From NCBI RefSeq assembly GCF_027627475.1, contig NZ_CP115484.1:5201001-5265000 (forward strand): DNA of 64,000 nucleotides, given 5' to 3'. The stretch is from Paenibacillus sp. SYP-B4298 (GTDB lineage: Bacteria > Bacillota > Bacilli > Paenibacillales > Paenibacillaceae). The notes below the pieces were generated by a model. The model did not search any database and was not told where the DNA came from. It worked only from the letters and a program-made list of their open reading frames with translations. The position numbers and the translations under genes were made by a program. Below are positions 7,471 through 15,384 of the stretch, piece after piece; the stretch's first letter is position 1, and every line of letters starts with the position of its first letter.

Positions 7471-7932
7471 CCCCCGATTAATCTTCACCGCCCGATACAC
7501 CTGCTCCACCAGCACGAGCCGCATCAGTTGGTGCGGCAGCGTCATGCGGCCGAAGCTGAGCTTCTGCTGCGCGCGGCGCAGGATGGCGGGAGAGAGGCCG
7601 TTGCTGCCGCCGATCACAAATGTGATGTGGCTCTTTCCGTAGGTGGCCAGCTTATCCAGTTGCACGGCGAGATCCTCGCTCGACCACAGCTCGCCATCTA
7701 TCGCCAGCGCAATCACATGCGCCTCGGGCTTGATCTGGGCGAGCAGGCGCTCGCCCTCGCGATCCCGTACCTGCGTTTCCTCCGCCGCGCTCATCGTCTC
7801 TGGTGCTTTCTCATCCGGTACCTCCGTTAACTGCAGCTTCACATATGGCCCGAGCCGCTTCGCATACTCGGCAATCCCCAGCACCAGATACTTCTCCTTT
7901 AACTTCCCTACTGCCGCTATCTGAATCAACAT
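7453..7932 (-). CDS. rlmH: 23S rRNA pseudouridine-1915 N3-methyltransferase RlmH
   Basis: 159 residues from the ATG at 7932 ([16 protein letters not shown]), chosen because it matches family starts and has GGAGGCGAGG just upstream; a longer in-frame extension is not needed. RlmH is a SPOUT-fold enzyme that methylates pseudouridine 1915 of 23S rRNA using SAM. The SAM-binding knot is seen as [14 protein letters not shown] and [33 protein letters not shown]. The gene is intact. Its 3' end doubles as the attachment site of an apparent cassette array that runs down to about 1265. Its place near the origin matches other Firmicutes. Confidence 0.95.
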   Translation of the reverse strand: MLIQIAAVGKLKEKYLVLGIAEYAKRLGPYVKLQLTEVPDEKAPETMSAAEETQVRDREGERLLAQIKPEAHVIALAIDGELWSSEDLAVQLDKLATYGKSHITFVIGGSNGLSPAILRRAQQKLSFGRMTLPHQLMRLVLVEQVYRAVKINRGEPYHK

Positions 7933-8104
7933 CGCAACCTCGCCTCCACTTTCCCGCCATTTCCTTTTACTCAATCTACATGCATTACCCTACTATCTGA
8001 ACTGCTATATGTATCAGAGCTTTCGTAAGATCGGAAGCATTTGCCTATCGCCCAGATAATCCGTCCACCCCTCGTTCGCGTACCGTCTCCTTGCTCCCCG
8101 TCTC

Positions 8105-9046
8105 CTAGTCCTCCACAATATCCTGCCCATCCATATATCCCGTCTCCCCATCGTCAAGCTTCACCACATACCACCGCCTGCCTGTCATAACCTCCTGTGA
8201 CACGCGGCCTGTCCACTCGATCTTATCGCCCATGTAGACAACAGCGACGACAGCACTGTCCTCGTTGCTCTGCTCCCACACATTCGCCTCATTGGCGACT
8301 ACGGTCACATAGCTCACCTCGGGCTCCGGTTCCGGCTGAGGCGCAGGCGCGCCACTCTGAATCGTTTCCACAATCTCATATTCATAGACATCACGAGGCA
8401 ACCACTCCATAATGACGATATATTCGTCACCCGGCTTAGCATCTGCTTCCCTGTACGTTACCTTCACTCTCCGAACATCGTCCCGGCTGGGGACTACCTC
8501 CAGCACCTCGACAGGCTCCGTCGCCCTCAGCTCCTCCACCAATCGGATGGCTGCCTGCGACTCTCCGACCGTATCATTGAGCGAGCCTCGATGGTACCAG
8601 CTTTTGACCCCTGTCTCATATAGGATGGAATCTGAGATTTGATCCTCGTCATGAACCCATTGACGCCCCAACCCCAAAGTGGTGTTCAACTCCGCATAGC
8701 TGGCAAAAAATCTGTCCCAACGCTCCTCCACCGCCGCATATGTCATGGACATCGTGCTCGTAACCAATTGCTCCTCCTCATAGGTCAGGCTTGCGGTTGA
8801 CGCCGCGAACTCATCTGGCTTCACAAGCTCCTTCAGCTTGTCCATGCTCTCCTGAACAGTCGCTCGCCGCAGCTCCCCCTTGTCGAACACATAGGCGCCC
8901 ATCTCCTGTACAACCTGCAAGCATAACTCACGAATCTCAGGACGAATCCCTCCGCCTGATCCTGTCGACGTCGCAGCCTGACTGCACCCCGCCAGCACGC
9001 AGCAGCACAACAATAGTATGTACCATCTTCCCATAAGCCGCATCAT
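8105..9046 (-). CDS. Lipoprotein with C-terminal SH3b domain
   Basis: 313 residues. A lipoprotein signal is clear: positive start, hydrophobic WYILLLCCCV, then lipobox LAGC with Cys21, then a Ser/Thr/Gly-rich linker. The middle (about 40-215) is unassigned and Glu-rich. After a Pro/Glu linker (PAPQPEPEPE) the last ~70 residues look like a bacterial SH3 domain (VTVVANEANVWEQSNEDSAVVAVVYMGDKIEW ... WYVVKLDDGETGYMDG). It is therefore probably anchored outside the membrane and binds peptidoglycan or a partner. It is single, with no operon partner, and the function is unknown. GGGGA-type ribosome site before the ATG; an ATG one codon later is equally possible. Confidence 0.75.
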   Translation of the reverse strand: MMRLMGRWYILLLCCCVLAGCSQAATSTGSGGGIRPEIRELCLQVVQEMGAYVFDKGELRRATVQESMDKLKELVKPDEFAASTASLTYEEEQLVTSTMSMTYAAVEERWDRFFASYAELNTTLGLGRQWVHDEDQISDSILYETGVKSWYHRGSLNDTVGESQAAIRLVEELRATEPVEVLEVVPSRDDVRRVKVTYREADAKPGDEYIVIMEWLPRDVYEYEIVETIQSGAPAPQPEPEPEVSYVTVVANEANVWEQSNEDSAVVAVVYMGDKIEWTGRVSQEVMTGRRWYVVKLDDGETGYMDGQDIVED

Positions 9047-9559
9047 GATGTCGTCCCCGTTCCCCCAAGTCTATAAATGTGAAAATAGTTGAATCGTCTT
9101 GCCACTCTCCCCGCAGCATCTCACGAACCAAAGCAGCACAGAAAATAGCTCCCCATTATCGGTCGTATAGAGCTAGAGCCATCAATGCCACGCGGCACAG
9201 CCATTCATCTTTCCACCCAGTATATACCACCCCGTCAAGGGTTGTCAGCCATCTTGTACAACACTTTACCCCCTTGTGTGTATAGCCTCTTGCTATATTG
9301 CTTCCCGACCTCAGCCTATACCACCCTTCTGATCCTATACTATCCTGTTCTAGTCGGCATCCTGACCGTCCGTTCCTGCCCACACCCCTGTCATTGTTCC
9401 TCTCACTGTCCTTCTCCTCAATCCTCCATTCACACTGCCCCGAGTGATCTGTTCGTCCTCTATCCTAAAGTTCCGCGGACAATAGTCAATCGGCTACCGT
9501 CATAGAGCGAAGCACTGAGTGCTGGGAAGGAGCCGCACGCAGCTCCTCTCCAGTCTGCC
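9047..9559. other. 513-base interval without a recognised gene
   Basis: Between the lipoprotein and the peptidase genes. Reading frames on the plus strand here lack ribosome sites and protein-like composition. The plus strand is pyrimidine-rich. A GC-rich hairpin without a T tract (GGAGAGGAGC with GGCTCCTTCC, minus strand) lies at about 9527-9555, just after the peptidase stop. I see nothing else to name. Confidence 0.5.
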
Positions 9560-11035
9560 TCATTCCTTCACCAGCAGCCCAATCATCCCCTTCGCCGGTG
9601 CCTGCGTCTTGCCCAGCCTCTCCACCGGAGTGGCGTCCACCGCGAGCGCCAGCTTCACGAAGGTCATAATCTGCTCATACATGAACTCCGCATCCAACTT
9701 GTCCAGTCCGCCCGCCTCTCCTGTCGCGCACAGATAATCTGGAGCCGGTATTAACGACACCGTCGGGATGCCCGCCATGTACAACGGTTGTCCCTCGCCA
9801 AAATAGATCGTGCTCTTCGGGCGCAGCGTAATGCTCCTGACCTTCGTCCGACCCTCCAGCGCCTCTCTATACAGCTCGTCCATCATCGGATTACCCGTAT
9901 AGACCAGCTCCATCTCTAATCGGCCTGTCGCTCGATAGGCCACCTTCCCGCCCTCCTGGTGATCCTTCCATTCCAGGCAACCCAGATGCTCCAGTGTCAG
10001 GCCAGCGACAGCCCTGGCATGCCCCTCCTTGCCATCCCATAGCTCGGGGTGGTCATGCAGCCAGCGTGTGGTAGCCTGCCCGTGAATGCCGAACTGTGGA
10101 ATCTGGAAATGTCCCGTCACAAATACAAACACCATACTGCGTCCCCGCTCCGCAAGCGGCAGAGACGAGAAATACCCGGCCATCGCCAGCAAGCCGACGG
10201 CCCCGTTCTCCTCGCAGGCATTCGGGCCATCTGTATGCGTGTTGATAATGACCGTCTCCTGCTCATTCCTCCCAGGCAATACCGCGTACAGTGTATCGCT
10301 CTCTGCCCGCTCCTCACTGTCTGCCTCCAGCAGCAGCCGCGCACGCGCGCCTTGCTTCGCCAATTGCTTCAGCCTGCTGCCCGCCTCCTTGCCCACCCAT
10401 AACGCGGGACACTGCTGCGGCCCCGTCGTGAACGGCAAGTATTGCGCCCGCGCATTCGCCTCCGACAGATCGCGCCAGATGCAGATGATGCCGAGCACCC
10501 CGGCTGCTGCCGCCTGCTCCAGCTTAGGCCCTCGCAGCACCGAGCTGATGACCGAATTGCTCAGTATGCGCGGGATACGCTCGTGCACCGGATCGGAGGC
10601 CCGCCGCTTGCAAAATAACGCGGACGGCAGACGAGGGCTGCTCACCTCGACAACCGCAATCTTGCCGGCCGCATCACGGAACCGCCCCGGCCCCTTCCCG
10701 CAGTACACCAGCTCGCCAGTAATACCCTCCGCGGGCGTGCTCCCCGAATACGGATAGTAGAACGAGACAGGTACCTCCTCCTCTCGGTCGCCCTCAGCCA
10801 GAACGGACAGCCTCCATTGCTTGGCCTCCCATTTCGTAAAGTGATGCCGATCTCTGTACGTTTGCAGCCCCATCTGCTTCAATTCTACTTCCAGCTCGTC
10901 GATCATCTGTCGATGTGCCGCATTGCCGGTCAGCCTCGGCCCATACTCGTCAACTCTCCGCTGCCACGACCACACCTGCTCCCGGCTGGGCAGCTTGGTC
11001 GAATCAAACCTTCTATTCATTTCAGTCCCTCTCAT
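9560..11035 (-). CDS. M28-type peptidase with PA-like insert
   Basis: About 491 residues from the ATG at 11035 (MRGTEMNRRF), which has AGAGGGGG 6 bases upstream; an in-frame ATG five codons later (11020) is also plausible, and the frame stays open further upstream. The N-terminal part (DEYGPRLTGNAAHRQMIDELEVELKQMG) is typical of M28-like enzymes. A PA-like insert follows (GELVYCGKGPGRFRDAAGKIAVVEV ... AAAGVLGIICIW). The metallopeptidase core reads VIINTHTDGPNACEENGAVGLLAMA, with later LEHLGCLEW. Some canonical metal ligands are altered (THTDGPNACEENG rather than HxDS...xGAxDN), so activity is uncertain. No signal peptide. It follows a MerR-family gene by about 100 bases and may be under the same MerR-type promoter. 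Confidence 0.72.
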   Translation of the reverse strand: MRGTEMNRRFDSTKLPSREQVWSWQRRVDEYGPRLTGNAAHRQMIDELEVELKQMGLQTYRDRHHFTKWEAKQWRLSVLAEGDREEEVPVSFYYPYSGSTPAEGITGELVYCGKGPGRFRDAAGKIAVVEVSSPRLPSALFCKRRASDPVHERIPRILSNSVISSVLRGPKLEQAAAAGVLGIICIWRDLSEANARAQYLPFTTGPQQCPALWVGKEAGSRLKQLAKQGARARLLLEADSEERAESDTLYAVLPGRNEQETVIINTHTDGPNACEENGAVGLLAMAGYFSSLPLAERGRSMVFVFVTGHFQIPQFGIHGQATTRWLHDHPELWDGKEGHARAVAGLTLEHLGCLEWKDHQEGGKVAYRATGRLEMELVYTGNPMMDELYREALEGRTKVRSITLRPKSTIYFGEGQPLYMAGIPTVSLIPAPDYLCATGEAGGLDKLDAEFMYEQIMTFVKLALAVDATPVERLGKTQAPAKGMIGLLVKE

Positions 11036-11142
11036 TGCCATCCCCCTCTTCTTCTGTTCTACGTGGCATTCCTCTTGAATACATGACAACTTAGCTTTCA
11101 TTGACATTGCATTGCATTACATTACAGCTTGTATTTGCCCTC

Positions 11143-11556
11143 CTAATCAGCCGCTCCCCCCTCTGAGTCATCCATGCGAAATGCGTCCAGATATTCATGA
11201 ATCCGTTCCTCCGACGTCTGCAGCAGGCCGCGCAGCATCTCCTGCATGTTTTGCAGCGCCGCAATCTTGTCATCAATCTCCACAATCTTATCCTGTACCA
11301 ACCCCCGCAGCGTATCCGGCTGCATATCCCTGCCCAGCAGGTGCAGCACCTCTTGGATCTCCTTCAACGAATAGCCTAGCGCCTGCGCATCGCGAATGAA
11401 CTTGATCTGGATCAGATAATGCTCGGCATACCTGCGGTAGCCGTTGGCCGCCCGTGGCGGCAGAGGCAGAATGCCACTGTCCTCGTAATAGCGAATCGTC
11501 GCCGCGCTGATTCCCGTCCGCCTCGCCAGTTCCCCGCGCGTCATGCTTGCCATCAC
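11143..11556 (-). CDS. MerR-family transcriptional regulator
   Basis: 137 residues. MTRGELARRTGISAATIRYYEDSGILPLPPRAANGYRRYAEHYLIQIKFIRDAQALGYSLKEI is the MerR winged helix-turn-helix, followed by a dimerisation helix (VQDKIVEIDDKIAALQNMQEMLRGLL). The C-terminal end (EYLDAFRMDDSEGGAAD) has no cysteines, so it is not a CueR/ZntR-type metal sensor. It is preceded by a MerR-type promoter with a 20-base spacer around a palindrome, which argues for autoregulation. The M28-like peptidase gene downstream may be part of its regulon. The signal it senses is not known. Confidence 0.9.
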   Translation of the reverse strand: MMASMTRGELARRTGISAATIRYYEDSGILPLPPRAANGYRRYAEHYLIQIKFIRDAQALGYSLKEIQEVLHLLGRDMQPDTLRGLVQDKIVEIDDKIAALQNMQEMLRGLLQTSEERIHEYLDAFRMDDSEGGAAD

Positions 11557-11646
11557 CCTATTCCCTCCTTTGCGCCTAGCGCCAGCTAAGACACACCCAT
11601 TATCCCCGTCTTCGTTGCCACACAGTAACCAACCTCCCCTATTACC

Positions 11647-11678
11647 AGTATAAACCTTGAAGTATACTTCAGAGTCAA
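11647..11678 (-). promoter_or_regulatory. MerR-type promoter and operator
   Basis: On the minus strand, TTGACT (11673-11678) and TATACT (11647-11652) are separated by 20 bases instead of the usual 17. The perfect palindrome TGAAGTATACTTCA (11658-11671) fills the spacer. An over-long spacer around a palindrome is the hallmark of promoters that MerR-family proteins activate by twisting DNA. The promoter reads toward the MerR gene at 11556 and the peptidase beyond it. Confidence 0.78.
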
Positions 11679-11790
11679 GCCTATCCGCTCATCGTATCCT
11701 TTGTTCAACGTATGCCCGCAGGATAGAAGATCGAAGGATACACCATTCTGTTGTAAAATGAAAGCAAAGCGTAAATGGAGGAATACAACG

Positions 11791-12264
11791 ATGATTACGG
11801 TCATAACCGAAATGGAGATCGACGCCCCGATTCAGAAATGCTTCGACTATGCGCGGGATATTGATCTGCACACCCGCACCGTATGGCCGCATACACGTGA
11901 GCGTGCGGTTGCCGGCGTGACCACCGGCCCCATCGGACTCGGACAGACGGTTACCTTTGAAGCGACCCACCTGTTGGTTCGCCAGCGCCTCACCTCCAAG
12001 ATTACTGCATTCGAGCCTCCCCATCTGTTCGTCGACGAGATGCAGCGCGGCGCATTCAAGAGCTTGAGACACTACCATGAATTCGCAGAGCGCGGGGGGA
12101 GAACCGTCATGACCGATCGGCTCTATTTTGAGGCTCCACTCGGCGTACTCGGCATCATCGCGGAGCAGCTCGTACTGAAGCGGTATATGCGTAGGTTTCT
12201 GGAGCATCGCAATCTCGAATTGAAGCGACTGCTTGAAGAGCAGCGACCGCTCTCGCACCACTAA
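11791..12264 (+). CDS. SRPBCC-fold protein
   Basis: 157 residues from the ATG at 11791, with GGAGG 10 bases upstream. MITVITEMEIDAPIQKCFDYARDIDLHTRTVWPHTRERAVAG starts a polyketide-cyclase/SRPBCC fold, with GLGQTVTFEATHLLVRQRLTSKITAFEPPHLFVDEM and a C-terminal helix. Such proteins bind hydrophobic ligands in a cavity; no catalytic residues can be assigned. It is divergent from the MerR gene, about 110 bases beyond its operator, and could be a target. It runs head-on to replication. Confidence 0.78.
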   Translation: MITVITEMEIDAPIQKCFDYARDIDLHTRTVWPHTRERAVAGVTTGPIGLGQTVTFEATHLLVRQRLTSKITAFEPPHLFVDEMQRGAFKSLRHYHEFAERGGRTVMTDRLYFEAPLGVLGIIAEQLVLKRYMRRFLEHRNLELKRLLEEQRPLSHH

Positions 12265-12274
12265 CAGAGAGCGG
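12247..12274 (+). terminator. Weak hairpin overlapping the SRPBCC stop codon
   Basis: CCGCTCTC (12247-12254) pairs with GAGAGCGG (12267-12274); the stop codon is in the loop. No T tract follows, so intrinsic termination is doubtful. Confidence 0.4.
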
Positions 12275-12605
12275 CTGCTCCAGCAGACGCGGGCGGCCCG
12301 AGCGACATCAGCCCTCCTCTCAGATGCCGCACCACACGCACCACAGCCAATTGAACCATAACCGCTCGCTTGGGGTGAGCCAGATGCCTGCCCATTTTTT
12401 TCAACCGAATCGGCTCACCTTCTTCTGAATCTAATGATACAATAACGATAGCCAGGCAAGGAAAAACATAGAAGCGGCTCTCCTCTCTACCTGCGTTTCC
12501 CGCGACGCCGCCTCGCCTGTCAGACCGTTCTACAGACGCCTTAACCGCCCGTTTTGACCGCTTGGGGGCAAACGCTATGCAGACCCGCCCTCCACCGTAT
12601 AGAGT
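12265..12605. other. 341-base interval without a recognised gene
   Basis: Between the SRPBCC and serine hydrolase genes. The open frame on the minus strand has no family signature and no ribosome site. Apart from the hairpin at its left edge, nothing is recognised. The promoter for the hydrolase should be here but no good -35/-10 pair stands out. Confidence 0.45.
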
Positions 12606-13832
12606 ATGGGATATTCCCAAACCATGAAGCGGAAAGGCGGCTACCTAACTATGGTACTCATCCAATGTATCGTTCTCCCACTACTCCTGCTCCTCGGCGC
12701 AGCGGCGGGCCTGCTGGCCTACATGAACAGACCCCTATCCAGGGGTTCGGTCACAGCTCGCATTCAGGAGCATCTAACGAAGGTTGCTCACGGCAACAAT
12801 GAGCTATCCAGCGTGCTGCTCACCATCTACTCCCCTTCGACCGGCTACCTGGAGCAATTCGCAGCAGGGACGAAGAATTTCGCCACCTCTGAACCAGCTC
12901 GCGTGAATAGTCCCTACCATTCTGCCAGTATCGGCAAGATGCTATGCGCCACCATCTACGGCATGCTGGTCGACGAAGGCAAGCTGGGCTTCGATGATCC
13001 CGTCCGAACGTGGCTGGGTGACGAAGTGCTGGACGGCCTGTTCGTCGTCGATGGCATCGATTACTGTGGGCAGGTGACCGTGCGTCATCTGCTGACGCAT
13101 ACCTCGGGAGTGAACGATTATTTTGCAGGCCCGGTCGTCATCGGCTCTACAATGCTGGAGCGTATCAAGGCGGCGCCAGATGAGATCTTTACACCTATGC
13201 AGCTTGTCGCCTTCACCAGAGAGCGCCAGCAGCCTGTAGGTCGGCCGGGGGAACAATTTTACTACTCCGATACGGGCTATGTGTTGCTGGGACTGATTCT
13301 GGAGGCAATCGAGGAGCGGAGCTATGCGGATATTATGCAGGAACGCTTGTTTAAGCCACTCGGCATGCAAGATAGCTATGTGAAGGACCCATATGGCGTG
13401 CAGGCAGATGCGCTCGGGGTCTATGTGGATGGCATCGACTTCAACGGCAAGAAGGCGCTGTCGATCGATTGGGCAGGCGGCGGCATCATCACGACGATGG
13501 ATGACCTGCTCGCATTTATGAAGTCGTTCACACAGGGGGCTCTGGTGTCCAGTGACGTATATCGACAGATGACGGATTTCAGCCAGCGCTACGATCAGGA
13601 CATCTACTATGGCATGGGCATGATGTATTTTGATTTTAGCAAGCTGTCCTTCCTGCTGAGAGGGATGACCGATGTGTATGGGGGAGTGGGATCGACGGGC
13701 ACCTACGTCCTGTATGATCCAGCCAAGGAGACGTACTACATCGCCAACTTTGGGTCGCTGCACTATGCGCGGCAGGCTATACAACAACTGATTCGGATCA
13801 GAATGATCTATAATCGGATGATCGTCAAATGA
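12606..13832 (+). CDS. Membrane-anchored class C beta-lactamase-family serine hydrolase
   Basis: 408 residues. A single N-terminal membrane segment (YLTMVLIQCIVLPLLLLLGAAAGLLAYM, about 13-40) is followed by an extracytoplasmic hydrolase domain. The nucleophile motif SxxK is SIGK (Ser108, Lys111); HLLTHTSGV is the usual following block; the YxN equivalent appears as YSDTGY (Asp instead of Asn). WAGGGIITTMDDLLAFMKSF and GVGSTGTYVLYDP near the end fit the third motif region. Members act as D-alanine carboxypeptidases, esterases or peptidases; the substrate is unknown. The ATG at 12624 is an alternative start; neither has a strong ribosome site. It is 47 bases upstream of the LytTR gene and may be co-transcribed with it. 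Confidence 0.85.
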   Translation: MGYSQTMKRKGGYLTMVLIQCIVLPLLLLLGAAAGLLAYMNRPLSRGSVTARIQEHLTKVAHGNNELSSVLLTIYSPSTGYLEQFAAGTKNFATSEPARVNSPYHSASIGKMLCATIYGMLVDEGKLGFDDPVRTWLGDEVLDGLFVVDGIDYCGQVTVRHLLTHTSGVNDYFAGPVVIGSTMLERIKAAPDEIFTPMQLVAFTRERQQPVGRPGEQFYYSDTGYVLLGLILEAIEERSYADIMQERLFKPLGMQDSYVKDPYGVQADALGVYVDGIDFNGKKALSIDWAGGGIITTMDDLLAFMKSFTQGALVSSDVYRQMTDFSQRYDQDIYYGMGMMYFDFSKLSFLLRGMTDVYGGVGSTGTYVLYDPAKETYYIANFGSLHYARQAIQQLIRIRMIYNRMIVK

Positions 13833-13879
13833 AGGATCGTCGATGAAATATCGCAGACTCAGCGGTTAGGAGACGCACA

Positions 13880-14419
13880 ATGGTTGAACTCGTATGCTCG
13901 CACAAGGTAATGGAAAAATTGCAGCCGCAGCTCGCAAAGCATCAGATCGAGATTCGCCCGGACAGTCCGCTTGCACTGGTGGAGCGCGGCTTCGAACTGC
14001 CTATTGACAAGCTGTGCATCGTATTTGAGGCGCTGGACTATATGGATGTCGTTCAACTGCTGGTCTCGGGCATCCATACGACTCCCCATTACCTGAGCGC
14101 CATCACTGGCCTGAGCAATAATCGCTTCGCGGTGCTGGAGCCTCACGATGTGCTGTATCTGGAGGCAGGCGCGGATGGCATTCAGGCATGCACAACAGCA
14201 GGCCGCTACAGTGTCAAGGAGACGCTGCACTACTACGAGAGCCTGTGGGCATCGCGGGGATTTGTCCGCATCAATAAGTCTCAGCTCGTCAATCTGCTGC
14301 AGGTCAAGGAGATTATCCCGTGGTTCAACTCTCGCTACGTGCTGCGCATGGATCATGCTGTCGAGCTGGAGGTATCCAAGATGTACGCCAAGAAGCTGCG
14401 GCACACATTGAACTTATAG
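13880..14419 (+). CDS. LytTR DNA-binding regulator
   Basis: 179 residues. The N-terminal ~70 residues are unassigned and lack receiver motifs (no conserved Asp/Lys set). Residues from about 78 form a LytTR domain: LSNNRFAVLEPHDVLYLEAGADGIQACTTAGRYSVKETLHYYESLWASRGFVRINKSQLVNLLQVKEIIPWFNSRYVLRMDHAVELEVSKMYAKKLRHTLNL. LytTR regulators without a receiver, paired with a DUF3021 membrane protein, are a common Firmicutes module, and the next gene is exactly that (11-base gap). Such pairs usually control their own operon and often an adjacent transporter. Here the upstream neighbour is a membrane serine hydrolase. Confidence 0.88.
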   Translation: MVELVCSHKVMEKLQPQLAKHQIEIRPDSPLALVERGFELPIDKLCIVFEALDYMDVVQLLVSGIHTTPHYLSAITGLSNNRFAVLEPHDVLYLEAGADGIQACTTAGRYSVKETLHYYESLWASRGFVRINKSQLVNLLQVKEIIPWFNSRYVLRMDHAVELEVSKMYAKKLRHTLNL

Positions 14420-14430
14420 GAGCGGAAGAC

Positions 14431-14862
14431 ATGGAGACCGTTAATTTTACAAATGTGATCAAATCGTTCTTTCTCGGTATTGTTATCGGCGTGATGGTAC
14501 AGCTTCAAGCTCCGCCTGGGCTGCTGCCGTCCTACAAGGTCATGTCCGTGCTGGCGAGCGGCAGCATCGGCTTCATCATCGGGCTGATTACGGAATGGAT
14601 CACCTCGATGCTCCCGCTTCGCTTGGCACGGATGAGGACTTACTTTCTCATTAACGGCTTGATTGCCTTGAGTGTGACGTTCATTCTCCTGATCGGCATG
14701 AACCAGATCACTGTCAACGAGGGGCATAGCCAGGAGGGATTTCTCCCGGTCGTGGCGATCGTGCTGGGCATCGTCGGCGCAGCCAATCTGCTCGACTACA
14801 TGTGGTATCGACGAACTCAGCACAAGCTGGATTCGTTCAAGGCATCGATGAAGGAGAGATGA
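14431..14862 (+). CDS. DUF3021-type four-helix membrane protein
   Basis: 143 residues from the ATG at 14431, with AGGAG upstream. About four membrane segments are visible: VIKSFFLGIVIGVMVQLQAP, VMSVLASGSIGFIIGLITEWI, YFLINGLIALSVTFILLIGM, FLPVVAIVLGIVGAANLLDYM. The end is short, basic and cytoplasmic. Length and position after a LytTR gene match DUF3021, thought to be the inhibitory membrane partner of the regulator. Its biochemical role is unknown. Confidence 0.82.
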   Translation: METVNFTNVIKSFFLGIVIGVMVQLQAPPGLLPSYKVMSVLASGSIGFIIGLITEWITSMLPLRLARMRTYFLINGLIALSVTFILLIGMNQITVNEGHSQEGFLPVVAIVLGIVGAANLLDYMWYRRTQHKLDSFKASMKER

Positions 14863-14879
14863 GTCTGGAGCGAGGGCTA

Positions 14880-14949
14880 CTGAAGGAGCTGTGTCCTTCA
14901 GGACAGAGAGGTGATTGCAGGAGACGGAGGTGAGTCTTCGGCAATCACC
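14880..14949 (+). terminator. Two hairpins after the LytTR-DUF3021 operon
   Basis: First stem CTGAAGGA (14880-14887) with TCCTTCAG (14894-14901), loop GCTGTG. Second stem GGTGATTGC (14910-14918) with GCAATCACC (14941-14949) across a 22-base loop. Neither is followed by a T run, so they may end transcription from both directions poorly or protect RNA ends. Confidence 0.5.
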
Positions 14950-14994
14950 CTTCAATCTCGGCCAACGACTGGCCTAGCCGTGAATTAGAGAACA

Positions 14995-15384
14995 TCAGGC
15001 CCATTCATAAACCTCTGCAGAAGTTTCTTTAGCTAAATACTCAAGGCCGCGCTTGCGCAATCCATCTATAGTTAGAAACTTAATATCATCTGTTTCTAGC
15101 GTGCCCTCAGTGAGTTCAACCATTGTCCATAGGTCATACTTTTTTAACCCCATTTGATCAAGTAAGTGACTCAAGTCCGGTCTGCCTTCTGAATATGTCC
15201 TTCTTAATAGAAGATGTGGAGGGGTCTTTCTTTTAAATTCCTTTGTAATCCTAGGGATTTTACAAGTGTCTATATTATAAGGTTTATAAGAATAATAAAC
15301 TCCGTCATAGCTCAAAGTGGCTAGTAAAATTGGTTTTTCATTATAGGTCATCATTACTATATAAAATAGCTTTTCCATAGACAT
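14995..15384 (-). CDS. Unrecognised small partner of the HipA-like kinase
   Basis: 129 residues, MSMEKLFYIVMMTYNEKPILLATLSYDGVYYSYKPYNID. It looks like a compact alpha/beta protein with no motif I can name. The start overlaps the stop of the HipA-like gene by one base (TAATG) with GAAGGGAG before it, so the two are co-translated; an ATG two codons later is possible. Similar small proteins with HipA N-terminal-like barrels accompany HipA-like kinases in split systems, so it could be the antitoxin or regulatory subunit. That is inference. AT-rich compared with flanking genes. Confidence 0.6.
   Translation of the reverse strand: MSMEKLFYIVMMTYNEKPILLATLSYDGVYYSYKPYNIDTCKIPRITKEFKRKTPPHLLLRRTYSEGRPDLSHLLDQMGLKKYDLWTMVELTEGTLETDDIKFLTIDGLRKRGLEYLAKETSAEVYEWA

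Noticed and set aside
9185..9505. Plus-strand reading frame of 106 codons with hydrophobic stretches
   Set aside because: No ribosome site, no family resemblance and pyrimidine-rich composition; most likely a chance open frame.
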